In this document: positions 1 to 8,194 of the stretch, piece by piece
Position numbering within the stretch: position 1 is the first letter of the stretch
Layout: each line of letters opens with the position of its first letter
Assembly: GCF_038452265.1 (NCBI RefSeq)
Contig: NZ_CP151842.1
Span: forward strand, 2,604,001-2,668,000
Reading direction: 5' to 3'
From: Vibrio diazotrophicus
GTDB lineage: Bacteria > Pseudomonadota > Gammaproteobacteria > Enterobacterales > Vibrionaceae
Length of the DNA stretch: 64,000 nt
Translations under genes and position numbers: made by a program
Notes under the pieces: model-generated
The model's database searches: none
What the model was told of the DNA's origin: nothing
Seen by the model: only the letters and a program-made list of their open reading frames with translations

Positions 1-8
1 TTAGAGCT

Positions 9-284
9 ATGGTGACCAACAAAACGCTACTATCTAAAGATTGCTTCAATATCCCCTACCGGATCACTCTTCAAGCAGATGGTAAAATGATCGGAATTTC
101 CGATCGCCCGAATGATATTGATGAGGGCTACTGGTGGGTAGAAAATGACAAATTTGTTTACCAATGGCGTAACTGGCAATTTTCAGATATTCGACACATT
201 ACTATCGTTTATGAAAACAATGAGCTGAAACGCTTTGATGAAGAAGGCTACTTCATTGGAGAAGTCAGTATTATTGAAGAGTAA
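9..284 (+). CDS. Hypothetical protein, possibly truncated at its N terminus by the window edge
   Basis: I do not recognise this 91-residue product. It is acidic and rich in aromatic residues (YWWVEND, YQWRNWQF), with no signal peptide, membrane segment or known motif. The reading frame stays open upstream of the ATG to the window edge, so the true start could lie outside and the protein could be longer. Its codon use and mix of hydrophobic and charged residues look like a real gene. The hairpin just downstream has its T-tract on the opposite strand, so it is not an obvious terminator for this gene. No function is proposed. Confidence 0.6.
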   Translation: MVTNKTLLSKDCFNIPYRITLQADGKMIGISDRPNDIDEGYWWVENDKFVYQWRNWQFSDIRHITIVYENNELKRFDEEGYFIGEVSIIEE

Positions 285-299
285 TACGAAACAGCAGGC

Positions 300-331
300 A
301 AAAAAAAACGCCATCTGAGATACAGATGGCG
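300..331 (-). terminator. Rho-independent terminator on the minus strand
   Basis: Perfect 9-bp arms (309-317 and 323-331) enclose a 5-nt loop. Read on the minus strand the stem is followed by nine Ts (A-run 300-308 on the plus strand). The orientation means it ends a transcript coming from the right, where no convincing minus-strand protein gene exists. This is the main reason for proposing a small RNA here. Confidence 0.8.
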
Positions 332-549
332 GTGAATCATATTAACCACTCTTGGTTCACCAAGCTGTGGCTAAAAGCAAATTCCAATATATAGGGGTGA
401 ACATTACTGTTCAAATCACATGCATTTGGTCTCACTCACCAAAGCGTGTGGGGTGTAACATCGCTGATCGACATAACATCTTTCATCAATATTACGTGGG
501 TAAACTAGCTTCGAAGTCATTACTTTCGAATTGGTTATTAATATACCAC
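300..549 (-). ncRNA. Candidate small RNA, CRP-linked, about 250 nt
   Basis: This is an inference from signals that line up on one strand. A sigma70-like promoter (TTGACT at 578-583, 16-bp spacer, TATATT at 556-561) predicts a start near 549. A strong intrinsic terminator ends at 300. Between them the minus strand has no credible ORF but can form several hairpins. One has the stem CTTGG-TGAA-CCAAG, extended by flanking CCAC/GTGG pairing (around 340-368). Another is GAACAGTAATGTTC (around 397-410). A CRP-like palindrome overlaps the -35 element, an arrangement that would fit repression by CRP, as known for Spot 42. The sequence does not look like Spot 42, GcvB, Qrr or RyhB as I remember them. 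Confidence 0.5.
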
Positions 550-555
550 AAAGAA

Positions 556-589
556 AATATATTACAAATATATAGTGAGTCAAATCACA
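556..589 (-). promoter_or_regulatory. Promoter with overlapping CRP-like site for the candidate small RNA
   Basis: On the minus strand the hexamers TTGACT (583-578) and TATATT (561-556) are 16 bp apart. The plus strand at 574-589 reads AGTGA-N6-TCACA, one mismatch from the TGTGA-N6-TCACA CRP core, and it overlaps the -35 hexamer. A bound CRP dimer here would block polymerase rather than recruit it. This assignment rests on motif matching only. Confidence 0.45.
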
Positions 590-893
590 CATTTTCAATA
601 AAACCTACAATCATCTCGGAATTATTGGTAATAAAATTACACAATCCGCGTTTTATTTTTGAAGTGGATTGCAAAATAAATGCAACTTATTGAGTAGTTC
701 AATGATAACTTACGAGTTACTACTCATTTATGAATCTACTCTCACTGAAAAATCCCCTTCCGTGCTACTACTCGATTCAACGACTCAATGGTATGCTGTC
801 ACACAAATATTGCCCCGTAGACAGGTTATTTCTCTACATTATTAACCTTTATTCGCGATTTAATCGGGGTATAGATAAATAAAGGAGTCATCT
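590..893. other. Intergenic region upstream of pepD
   Basis: This AT-rich stretch carries no credible ORF. It should hold the pepD promoter and leader. A clear Shine-Dalgarno sequence (AAAGGAG) sits just before the pepD ATG. I could not single out one convincing promoter or operator. The region also lies directly upstream of the divergent small-RNA promoter. Confidence 0.4.
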
Positions 894-2366
894 ATGTCTG
901 AGTTCCATTCTGAAATTAGCACCCTATCACCAGCTCCAGTTTGGCAGTTTTTCGATAAAATCTGCTCAATTCCACATCCTTCAAAACATGAAGAAGCGCT
1001 CGCTCAAGCCATTATTGGTTGGGTAACAGAGCTTGGCTTGGACGTTCGCCGTGATGCAACGGGCAACGTGTTTATCAAAAAGCCAGCGACACCGGGAATG
1101 GAGAATAAAAAAGGTGTGGTGCTTCAGGCTCATATCGATATGGTTCCTCAGAAGAATGAAGATACCGACCATGACTTCACCAAAGATCCAATCCAACCTT
1201 ATATTGATGGTGAATGGGTAACCGCAAAAGGCACCACATTAGGTGCTGATAACGGTATGGGCATGGCGGCATGTTTAGCTGTATTGGCTTCAACAGACAT
1301 CAAACACGGTCCACTAGAAGTCTTGCTGACGATTGACGAAGAAGCGGGAATGACTGGCGCATTCGGTCTTGAAGCTGGTTGGTTAGAAGGTGAAATTCTT
1401 CTAAACACCGATTCAGAACAAGAAGGCGAAGTTTACATGGGCTGTGCTGGCGGCGTTGATGCTTCAATGAAGTTCAACATCAAGCGTGAAGCAATCCCAA
1501 CCAATTTTGTCATTCGTCAACTTGTACTTAAAGGTCTGAAAGGCGGTCACTCAGGATGTGATATCCATACGGGTCGTGGCAACGCAAACAAGTTACTTGC
1601 TCGTTTCTTAGCGGGGCACGCAAATGAGTTGGATCTGCGCTTAGTCGAATTCCGTGGTGGTAGCTTACGTAACGCCATTCCACGTGAAGCATTTGTGACT
1701 GTGGCTCTTCCTGCGGAAAATGAAGCGAAGTTAGCGGAGCTATACAGCTTCTATACCAATCTAATAAAAGAAGAACTTGGTAAAGTTGAAACTAACATTG
1801 TCACATTCAACGAAGCTCAGCCAACCGCTGTTGATATGTTTACAGCTGAAACACAAAAACCTTTCATCGCTGCATTGAACGCTTGTCCTAATGGCGTTAT
1901 CCGTATGAGTGATGACATTGAAGGTGTGGTAGAAACGTCATTAAACGTAGGCGTGATTAAAACGGAAGAGAACCAAGTCACCGTACTTTGCCTAATCCGC
2001 TCGTTGATCGATTCAGGTCGCAGTCAGGTTGAAGGAATGCTAGCGTCAGTCGCTGAACTTGCAGGTGCATCAATTCAATTTTCAGGCGCGTACCCCGGCT
2101 GGAAACCAGACGCAGATTCAGAAATCATGCATATCTTCCGCGACATGTATGAAGGCATCTATGGTAACAAACCAAACATAATGGTCATTCACGCAGGTCT
2201 TGAGTGTGGTCTGTTTAAGAAACCTTACCCAAATATGGACATGGTTTCTTTTGGTCCAACGATTAAATTCCCACACTCTCCAGATGAAAAAGTGAAAATC
2301 GATACTGTTGGATTATTCTGGGAACAAATGGTTACACTGCTGGAAAATATCCCAGCTAAATCTTAA
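894..2366 (+). CDS. pepD: Aminoacyl-histidine dipeptidase (peptidase D, M20C)
   Basis: This 490-residue cytosolic zinc dipeptidase hydrolyses Xaa-His dipeptides such as carnosine and other unblocked dipeptides, recycling peptides for amino acid supply. The M20 metal-binding pattern is visible in order: His80 in QAHIDMVPQ, Asp119 in GADNGMGMA, Glu149-Glu150 in DEEAGMTGA, Asp173 in NTDSEQEG, and a late His in FPHSPDEKV. Length matches E. coli PepD (about 485 residues). A strong ribosome binding site (AAAGGAG) precedes the ATG, and a textbook terminator follows. It appears monocistronic. The family assignment is secure. Confidence 0.97.
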   Translation: MSEFHSEISTLSPAPVWQFFDKICSIPHPSKHEEALAQAIIGWVTELGLDVRRDATGNVFIKKPATPGMENKKGVVLQAHIDMVPQKNEDTDHDFTKDPIQPYIDGEWVTAKGTTLGADNGMGMAACLAVLASTDIKHGPLEVLLTIDEEAGMTGAFGLEAGWLEGEILLNTDSEQEGEVYMGCAGGVDASMKFNIKREAIPTNFVIRQLVLKGLKGGHSGCDIHTGRGNANKLLARFLAGHANELDLRLVEFRGGSLRNAIPREAFVTVALPAENEAKLAELYSFYTNLIKEELGKVETNIVTFNEAQPTAVDMFTAETQKPFIAALNACPNGVIRMSDDIEGVVETSLNVGVIKTEENQVTVLCLIRSLIDSGRSQVEGMLASVAELAGASIQFSGAYPGWKPDADSEIMHIFRDMYEGIYGNKPNIMVIHAGLECGLFKKPYPNMDMVSFGPTIKFPHSPDEKVKIDTVGLFWEQMVTLLENIPAKS

Positions 2367-2394
2367 GCTTTTTTAACAAAAAAGCCTGACACCG

Positions 2395-2422
2395 AGCCGA
2401 AGCTGACAGCTTCGGCTTTTTT
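2395..2422 (+). terminator. Intrinsic terminator of pepD
   Basis: Perfect 10-bp arms (AGCCGAAGCT at 2395-2404 and its complement at 2408-2417) around a 3-nt loop, followed by a run of Ts. It lies 28 bp after the pepD stop codon. Confidence 0.9.
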
Positions 2423-2615
2423 GCTTATGAACAAATATTTTTGTCGATACGACCATTTTTTTTCATTAGCGAGAGAATAATCACTACTGTTAGAGTGCGC
2501 GTCCTTGAAGTTCCCAGAGAAGTTCACCACACTCTATTCAAGGTATTACCTCTTTTGTGGGCTGTACTTCATTTCAGCCTTAAGTAAATTCCAAACAAAA
2601 CACTAAGATACTGCG

Positions 2616-3059
2616 ATGAAAGAAAAAATGACTGTCGGATGGCGAGAGAGACTTAGCCTTCCAGGGTTAGGTATTGAAAAAATTAAAGCGAAAATCGATA
2701 CCGGAGCCCGCACATCTTGCTTACACGCATTTAAGTTAGAGAGCTTTACTAAAGAAGATAAACTTTGGGTTCGCTTCTGGATCCACCCAAATCAACATGA
2801 TGTGGATACTGTGGTAGTTTGTGAGGCTGAAGTAATAGAAGAGAGAACTGTACGAGACTCAGGTGGTCATGAAGAATCTCGTTACGTTATTAAGTCCGAC
2901 ATCAGTTTAGGCGGACAAACGTGGCCTGCGGAAATTACATTAACCAATAGAGAAAATATGGCATTCCGCATGCTTTTAGGTCGCACCGCGATGCACCATA
3001 GGATTGTTGTTGATCCAACAGCATCGTTTTTAATTCCTTTTGAGGCACCCAAGTTATGA
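2616..3059 (+). CDS. rimB: RimB-like retropepsin-fold protease (annotated as ATP-dependent zinc protease family)
   Basis: This 147-residue protein belongs to the family databases often call 'ATP-dependent zinc protease' (Zn_protease, PF05618). The KIDTGARTS segment carries a DTGA signature at Asp28, typical of retropepsin-like aspartic proteases. A second conserved stretch (LLGRTAM) lies near residue 120. In Pseudomonas, RimB acts with RimK and is reported to trim glutamates that RimK adds to ribosomal protein S6. The stop overlaps the rimK start by 4 bp (ATGA), which supports translational coupling and a shared role. Symbol and function come from the family and context, not from direct evidence in this organism. 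Confidence 0.8.
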   Translation: MKEKMTVGWRERLSLPGLGIEKIKAKIDTGARTSCLHAFKLESFTKEDKLWVRFWIHPNQHDVDTVVVCEAEVIEERTVRDSGGHEESRYVIKSDISLGGQTWPAEITLTNRENMAFRMLLGRTAMHHRIVVDPTASFLIPFEAPKL

Positions 3060-3961
3060 AAATTGGTATTCTGTCACGCAACTCTTCGCTATATTCAACC
3101 AAGCGATTAATCGAAGCTTGTAAGCAACGAGGGCACGAAGTAAAAGTGATTGATGCTTTACGTTGTTACATGAATATCAATTCAGACAAACCTGAAATCC
3201 ATTTTAAAGGTGAAGAGCTGGCAGGATTTGATGCGGTTATTCCTCGAATTGGCGCATCAGTTACCTTTTATGGTACAGCGGTATTACGTCAGTTCGAAAT
3301 GATGGGTGTCTACCCAGCCAACGAATCTGTCGCGATCAGTCGCTCAAGAGATAAGTTACGCTCAATGCAACTGCTATCTCGTAAAGGCATTGGTATGCCA
3401 ATTACAGGTTTCGCAAGCAAGCCAGATGATGTTAAAGACCTACTAGACATGGTTGGCGGCGCACCTGTGGTGATTAAACTACTTGAAGGGACTCAAGGGA
3501 TCGGTGTTGTTCTTGCCGAAACTCGTAAAGCAGCAGAAAGTGTTATCGAAGCCTTTATGGGTCTGAAAGCGAACATCATGGTTCAAGAATATATTAAAGA
3601 AGCTGGCGGTGCGGATATTCGCTGTTTCGTCATTGGTGATAAAGTTATCGCAGCAATGAAGCGACAAGGGGCTGAAGGCGAGTTCCGTTCTAACCTTCAC
3701 CGTGGTGGTTCAGCATCACTGATTAAGATCACACCACAAGAACGTAAAACAGCTATTGAAGCCGCTAAAATCATGGGACTCAATGTCGCTGGTGTTGATT
3801 TACTTCGTTCTGCAAGAGGACCTTTGGTCATGGAAGTAAACTCTTCGCCAGGCTTAGAAGGCATTGAAGCTGCAACCGGAAAAGATATCGCCGGTATGAT
3901 TGTCGAATTTCTAGAAAAAAATGCGGCAAGTAAAAGGACAAGAACACGTGGTAAAGGCTAG
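3056..3961 (+). CDS. rimK: RimK, ATP-grasp ribosomal protein S6 glutamate ligase
   Basis: This 301-residue ATP-grasp ligase matches E. coli RimK (300 residues), which adds glutamate residues to the C terminus of ribosomal protein S6. The N-terminal pre-ATP-grasp domain starts MKIGILSRN. The ATP-grasp core includes VVIKLLEGTQGIGV near residue 140, VQEYIKEAGGADIR near 180, and the metal-binding MEVNSSPGLEGIE near 260. It overlaps the upstream RimB-like gene by 4 bp and the downstream M14 gene by about 14 bp, so the three form one tightly coupled operon. Confidence 0.95.
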   Translation: MKIGILSRNSSLYSTKRLIEACKQRGHEVKVIDALRCYMNINSDKPEIHFKGEELAGFDAVIPRIGASVTFYGTAVLRQFEMMGVYPANESVAISRSRDKLRSMQLLSRKGIGMPITGFASKPDDVKDLLDMVGGAPVVIKLLEGTQGIGVVLAETRKAAESVIEAFMGLKANIMVQEYIKEAGGADIRCFVIGDKVIAAMKRQGAEGEFRSNLHRGGSASLIKITPQERKTAIEAAKIMGLNVAGVDLLRSARGPLVMEVNSSPGLEGIEAATGKDIAGMIVEFLEKNAASKRTRTRGKG

Positions 3962-5027
3962 AAAATATAAGAATACAGCATACGAATTTCTGGGGGAGAA
4001 AATTCCCCCAGCAACCAAACAAGTCATCGAACTGGAAGGTGCGAAACTCTATACTCATTCGCCCCTTTCCATTCCTATCGAAATCATTCATGGCGCTTCA
4101 CCGGGCCCGGTGCTTATGGTTAACGCCGCCATCCATGGTGACGAACTCAATGGTGTTGAGATCGTAAGACAACTTATCAACTCCATCGATCCTACTAAGC
4201 TCAAAGGTACTCTTATTACCGTACCTATCGTGAACGTCTTCGGCTTTATTCATAAGTCACGTTACTTACCAGACAGACGCGACTTAAACCGCTGCTTCCC
4301 CGGCAGTGACAGCGGATCGCTGGCTTCAAGAATGGCACACATCTTCTTTTCTCAAGTCGCGTTGAAATGTGATTACATCATAGACCTGCATACTGGTGCG
4401 ATTCACAGAACAAACCTCCCTCAGATTCGAGCAGACTTAAGCAATCCAGAAACACTGCGTATTGCACAAGCTTTCGCGACACCAGTAATTCTAGATTCCC
4501 CGCTCAGAATGGGCTCTCTACGTAGTGAAGCAGAAAAATCCGGTATCACAGTACTGACTTATGAAGCTGGTGAAGCGCTTCGTTTTGAGCCTATTGCGAT
4601 CAGTGCTGGTGTCGTTGGTGTAAAACGCGTGATGCAAACTATTGGTATGCTGCGCGCCAGCCGCAAAAAACTGCCAAGCTCAGTGATCGCAAAATCGACC
4701 AGTTGGTTACGAGCCGAAGCAGACGGTATCTTACGTACCGTAGTGTCACTCGGCGATCGTGTAGAAAAAGGCCAAGTATTGGCTTACATCAACTCACCTT
4801 TGGGCAACGTCGAAGTTGAAGTCAAAGCCAACAAAGGCGGTATTGTAATCGGTCAGCAGACACTACCTTTAGTGAATGAAGGTGATGCAGTATTCCACCT
4901 CGCTTACTTCACTCAAAATGACGACATGGTTGAACAACTGGTTGGTGATTTCATTGAAGAGTTTATCGAAGTGGATTTAGAGCCACTCACCACGGGGCAA
5001 ATAATGCCACCATCACCCTCGGAATAA
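3948..5027 (+). CDS. Succinylglutamate desuccinylase/aspartoacylase-family (M14-like) zinc deacylase
   Basis: The zinc site of the AstE/AspA family is visible: AAIHGDELNGVE supplies His and Glu, and IDLHTGAIHR supplies the second His. The C-terminal third (ADGILRTVVSLGDRVEKGQV) resembles a lipoyl/biotinyl-like beta-barrel and is typical of the larger members of this family. An in-frame ATG occurs at 3921, but the GTG at 3948 has an AAAGGA ribosome binding site at the right distance, so I chose it (359 residues). The substrate is unknown. Its place behind rimB and rimK suggests a link with glutamate side chains or S6, but that is inference; genes of this family also occur beside rimK elsewhere. 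Confidence 0.85.
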   Translation: MVKARKYKNTAYEFLGEKIPPATKQVIELEGAKLYTHSPLSIPIEIIHGASPGPVLMVNAAIHGDELNGVEIVRQLINSIDPTKLKGTLITVPIVNVFGFIHKSRYLPDRRDLNRCFPGSDSGSLASRMAHIFFSQVALKCDYIIDLHTGAIHRTNLPQIRADLSNPETLRIAQAFATPVILDSPLRMGSLRSEAEKSGITVLTYEAGEALRFEPIAISAGVVGVKRVMQTIGMLRASRKKLPSSVIAKSTSWLRAEADGILRTVVSLGDRVEKGQVLAYINSPLGNVEVEVKANKGGIVIGQQTLPLVNEGDAVFHLAYFTQNDDMVEQLVGDFIEEFIEVDLEPLTTGQIMPPSPSE

Positions 5028-5060
5028 CGAGAAAATATAGACTCTCATTTTCATGCATAA

Positions 5061-5090
5061 AAAAACCTTGGTATCATTACCAAGGTTTTT
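5061..5090. terminator. Bidirectional terminator between convergent genes
   Basis: Perfect 13-bp arms (5061-5073 and 5078-5090) around a TCAT loop, with an A-run on the left and a T-run on the right. It can stop both the rimK operon and the converging symporter gene. Confidence 0.9.
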
Positions 5091-5104
5091 TGTTTCGGCT
5101 TGGA

Positions 5105-6460
5105 CTAACCAAACGACGCCCAGATAACTGTTGCCACTAAAATTGGGCAGACAAACTTCACATACCAAGGCCAGATTTTTCCAAACGTGCTTTGACGGAA
5201 TTCCGGGAAGCCTTGCTCCAATTCTTTGAGCTTAGCATTACGATTCCATACCCAGCCACCAAACAAACAGAACATCAATGCGGCGGTCGGTTGCAAGTAT
5301 TGCGTAGCCGTAGTGGCCACTAAGCCAAACAGTTGACCAAAGTTGTAAACAATCACCACACTAAACAGAGCAATCAGTCCACCTAATACCCAACTGGTTG
5401 GCGTACGTTTAGTGTTAAAGCGTTCTGAAACCAGAGCGACAGGACATTCCAACATAGAGATCGAAGAAGTTAGCGCAGCAATCGTCAATAACAAGAAGAA
5501 CACGATTGCAAATAGCTGCCCTAATAAGCCTAGGCTATCAAACATTAATGGTAGAACCGTAAAGACTAAAGTATCTGAACTCAGTAGCGAACCATCTTCT
5601 GCGTATATCTGAACACCTTTGTTCATTGCAACAAACATGGCAGGAAGAACGACAAGACCAGCAATAAAAGCAACACCGGTATCCACTAACGTCACGTTCA
5701 TCGCCATTTTCGGCAGATTCTCTTTCTTACTTAAGTAAGAGCCGTAAATTAGCATTGAGCAGCCACCAATGGTCAAAGAGAAGAATCCCTGCCCCATCGC
5801 CGCCAAGATCATTTTGCGATCAAAAACCTTGTCAAAATCCGGAACCAGATAATGTTGCAGGCCTTGCATAGCGCCTGGTTGTATCATGATGTAAATGAAC
5901 AGAACACCAAATAAAACAAACAATGCAGGCATTAAACGAGTTGACCACTTTTCGATACCTTGTTTCACACCACCTTGAACAATCAAGATAGTAAGAACAT
6001 AGAAAACCAAAGTGCCAAATAAGTTACGTTCAACACTAAAACCTTTAAACCAAGCAGTCGCACTTTCCATACCCAGCACATCGGTGATAGCGCCGAGCAT
6101 AAAGCAAATTATCCACCCACCAACAATGCTATAAAACGCTAATACTGCGCTTGGAACGCTAAGACCTAACCAACCCACTAAGGCACCAGCTTTTTTAGCC
6201 GTAGGATTAGGCGTAAGTGAACGCATACTATCAACAGGGTTTGCTTGACCTGAACGTCCAATCGCCATTTCGACCACCAGCATAGGAAACGCAACCACTA
6301 AAATAAGAACCAAATAGACTAACAGGAATGCGCCACCGCCATTGCTGGCTGCCTGAGTGGGGAAACCCCAAATATTTCCAAGGCCAACTGCAGCACCTGC
6401 TGCGGCCAAAACAAACCCAAGGCGTGAGCCAAAAGTTTCGCGGGTATTACTCGATGCCAT
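5105..6460 (-). CDS. Sodium-dependent transporter, NSS (SNF) family
   Basis: This 451-residue inner-membrane protein has about eleven to twelve hydrophobic segments. It opens with the NSS signature GSRLGFVLAAAGAAVGLGN followed by IWGFPTQ, the region that in LeuT-fold symporters lines the Na+ and substrate site in transmembrane helix 1. It probably imports an amino acid or related solute with Na+, which suits a marine bacterium with a sodium-motive NQR. The substrate cannot be read from sequence. It is monocistronic, ending at the shared terminator. Confidence 0.92.
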   Translation of the reverse strand: MASSNTRETFGSRLGFVLAAAGAAVGLGNIWGFPTQAASNGGGAFLLVYLVLILVVAFPMLVVEMAIGRSGQANPVDSMRSLTPNPTAKKAGALVGWLGLSVPSAVLAFYSIVGGWIICFMLGAITDVLGMESATAWFKGFSVERNLFGTLVFYVLTILIVQGGVKQGIEKWSTRLMPALFVLFGVLFIYIMIQPGAMQGLQHYLVPDFDKVFDRKMILAAMGQGFFSLTIGGCSMLIYGSYLSKKENLPKMAMNVTLVDTGVAFIAGLVVLPAMFVAMNKGVQIYAEDGSLLSSDTLVFTVLPLMFDSLGLLGQLFAIVFFLLLTIAALTSSISMLECPVALVSERFNTKRTPTSWVLGGLIALFSVVIVYNFGQLFGLVATTATQYLQPTAALMFCLFGGWVWNRNAKLKELEQGFPEFRQSTFGKIWPWYVKFVCPILVATVIWASFG

Positions 6461-6585
6461 TACTACTCACAAATATCACCAAACTAGTTAGCTAGTACAT
6501 TAAATGAAATTGACTAGTGACACAATAAACACCAGTACAGTTTGCTGCTTTAATAGACAAATATTTAGTATTTATTACGTAATAA

Positions 6586-8139
6586 TTAATTTACACCGAC
6601 TAAACGAACGGAATGTTTGTTAAATTGTTGTACAACGTACTGATCTCTACCTTTTCTCTTTGCTGAATACAGTTCTTGATCAGCCTGATGAAACATTTCT
6701 TGAAAATAAGCCATGCTAGGTTTATCTATTTGTACTCCACCAATGCTAATAGATAAGTATTCGCGCCCCGCTATAGGGATAAACGGATGAGGTATCTTCA
6801 AATTGGAAACCGCGTCTTTTAGCTTCTGTGCATGCTCACTTAGGTTAATTGGCCCATCACCGGCCAATACCACGCAAAACTCTTCACCACCAAAGCGAGC
6901 AACGATCTTGTCTCCGTTGTACTCAAGAGCATCCAGCGCCTTAGCAACAGCCTTCAAGGCATTGTCACCATCCATATGGCTAAGGTTATCGTTGTACAAT
7001 TTGAAGTAATCGACATCCACCAAATAGAGCGAAATATGACTAAAGTGATAATCATTTATAAAAGCAGTCAGACGGCTGTTTAAATGGCGGCGGTTCGAAA
7101 GCTCAGTAAGAGGGTCGTGCTCAGACTGCCAGCGTAGCTCTCGCCGGCTTGCCTCTAAATCATTCATGATTTTATTGATAGTTCGAGCAAACCCTTTCAT
7201 CTCTTTTGAAATGAAATAAGACTCATCGGGAATGAAACCACCTTGTGCTTGAAACTTCTCTAACACCAGATTGGCGTTTGTGATTGGCTTCACTAACGAC
7301 TTAGCCAGCAAAAGATTAATGAAATAGAACATGATAGAGAATGCCAGCAAGGCAAACACTTCCTGCCAAACAATAAAGCTTGGAATTTTCACATGGTGAA
7401 ACACCTTAATAACTACACTGGAGCCAGCGTCGTAATCTAACTTAGTGATGTAGGATATATTTTCAGAAGGCTCAAACGTCTGAGTATTACTCTCGTTAAC
7501 TAGGATTTTGATCTGAATACCAGTGGCTTTATTTATCTGCTGAGAGAAGTGATCAGAGAGTTTTTTGAAAAAGATAATGTAACCTTTATCACAACCGGAC
7601 GCGTCACTATTACAAACGCGGGAGGCGGCGGCAAAGTAAGGTTCATTATCAATCACAATGAAGTGCACAATCGCTTTTACAAAATTGGTATCAAGCAGCT
7701 CCGCCTGATGAAGAATTGTTGGGAAATACTGAGTATAACGCTCATCATCGACGAGATGGTTCGTCTCGATATCAAGTGTTTTTCCCCATACGAAGGTTTT
7801 ATCTGCTGCAAAGACAAAAAAACCATTAATAAGTTGTGATGTATATGAGTGCGCACCAATGCCGCTTTCGACAAATTCTTCATTTGGAGAACGGATAAAC
7901 TCAACCATATCGTCCCAAGCCGCATAATCCACTATCGAATCACCAAGTTTAATCTTAGTAATATCAATAACGGTTTCGACTCGTTCAATCTCTTCTCTCT
8001 GTAGTTCCTCAGCTTGTGTGACTTGACGATCATAAGTCCACAAATACTTAAACGCTAAGTAGCAGGCAACGAAGCAAACAACCACAGATACCGCGGTTAA
8101 GACACTTATCCAACGAACACTCACATTGTTAAAAATCAT
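6586..8139 (-). CDS. Membrane diguanylate cyclase with CHASE4-like periplasmic sensor
   Basis: The 517-residue protein has a membrane helix near residues 9-31, a periplasmic domain with a CHASE4-like DYAAWDD motif near residue 80, a second helix around residues 255-280, a HAMP-like linker, and a C-terminal GGDEF domain. The active site reads RFGGEEFC, so it should make cyclic di-GMP. The position of the RxxD inhibitory site, five residues before GGEEF, reads NGDK, so product feedback through the I-site is probably absent. The periplasmic domain presumably senses a small molecule, identity unknown. It has no obvious operon partner. Confidence 0.9.
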   Translation of the reverse strand: MIFNNVSVRWISVLTAVSVVVCFVACYLAFKYLWTYDRQVTQAEELQREEIERVETVIDITKIKLGDSIVDYAAWDDMVEFIRSPNEEFVESGIGAHSYTSQLINGFFVFAADKTFVWGKTLDIETNHLVDDERYTQYFPTILHQAELLDTNFVKAIVHFIVIDNEPYFAAASRVCNSDASGCDKGYIIFFKKLSDHFSQQINKATGIQIKILVNESNTQTFEPSENISYITKLDYDAGSSVVIKVFHHVKIPSFIVWQEVFALLAFSIMFYFINLLLAKSLVKPITNANLVLEKFQAQGGFIPDESYFISKEMKGFARTINKIMNDLEASRRELRWQSEHDPLTELSNRRHLNSRLTAFINDYHFSHISLYLVDVDYFKLYNDNLSHMDGDNALKAVAKALDALEYNGDKIVARFGGEEFCVVLAGDGPINLSEHAQKLKDAVSNLKIPHPFIPIAGREYLSISIGGVQIDKPSMAYFQEMFHQADQELYSAKRKGRDQYVVQQFNKHSVRLVGVN

Positions 8140-8161
8140 CTCACCTTCAAATAGAACAAAG

Positions 8162-8188
8162 TAAAAAAAAGAGCGCTTGATGCGCTCT
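8162..8188 (-). terminator. Intrinsic terminator of yggN-like gene
   Basis: Seven-bp arms AGAGCGC (8170-8176) and its complement (8182-8188); on the minus strand the stem runs into a stretch of Ts. It lies just downstream of the yggN-like stop codon. Confidence 0.85.
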
Positions 8189-8194
8189 CTTAGT

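Noticed and set aside
352..693. 113-codon plus-strand ORF
   Set aside because: It lies antisense to the candidate small RNA, has no ribosome binding site, and its composition looks random for an AT-rich spacer.
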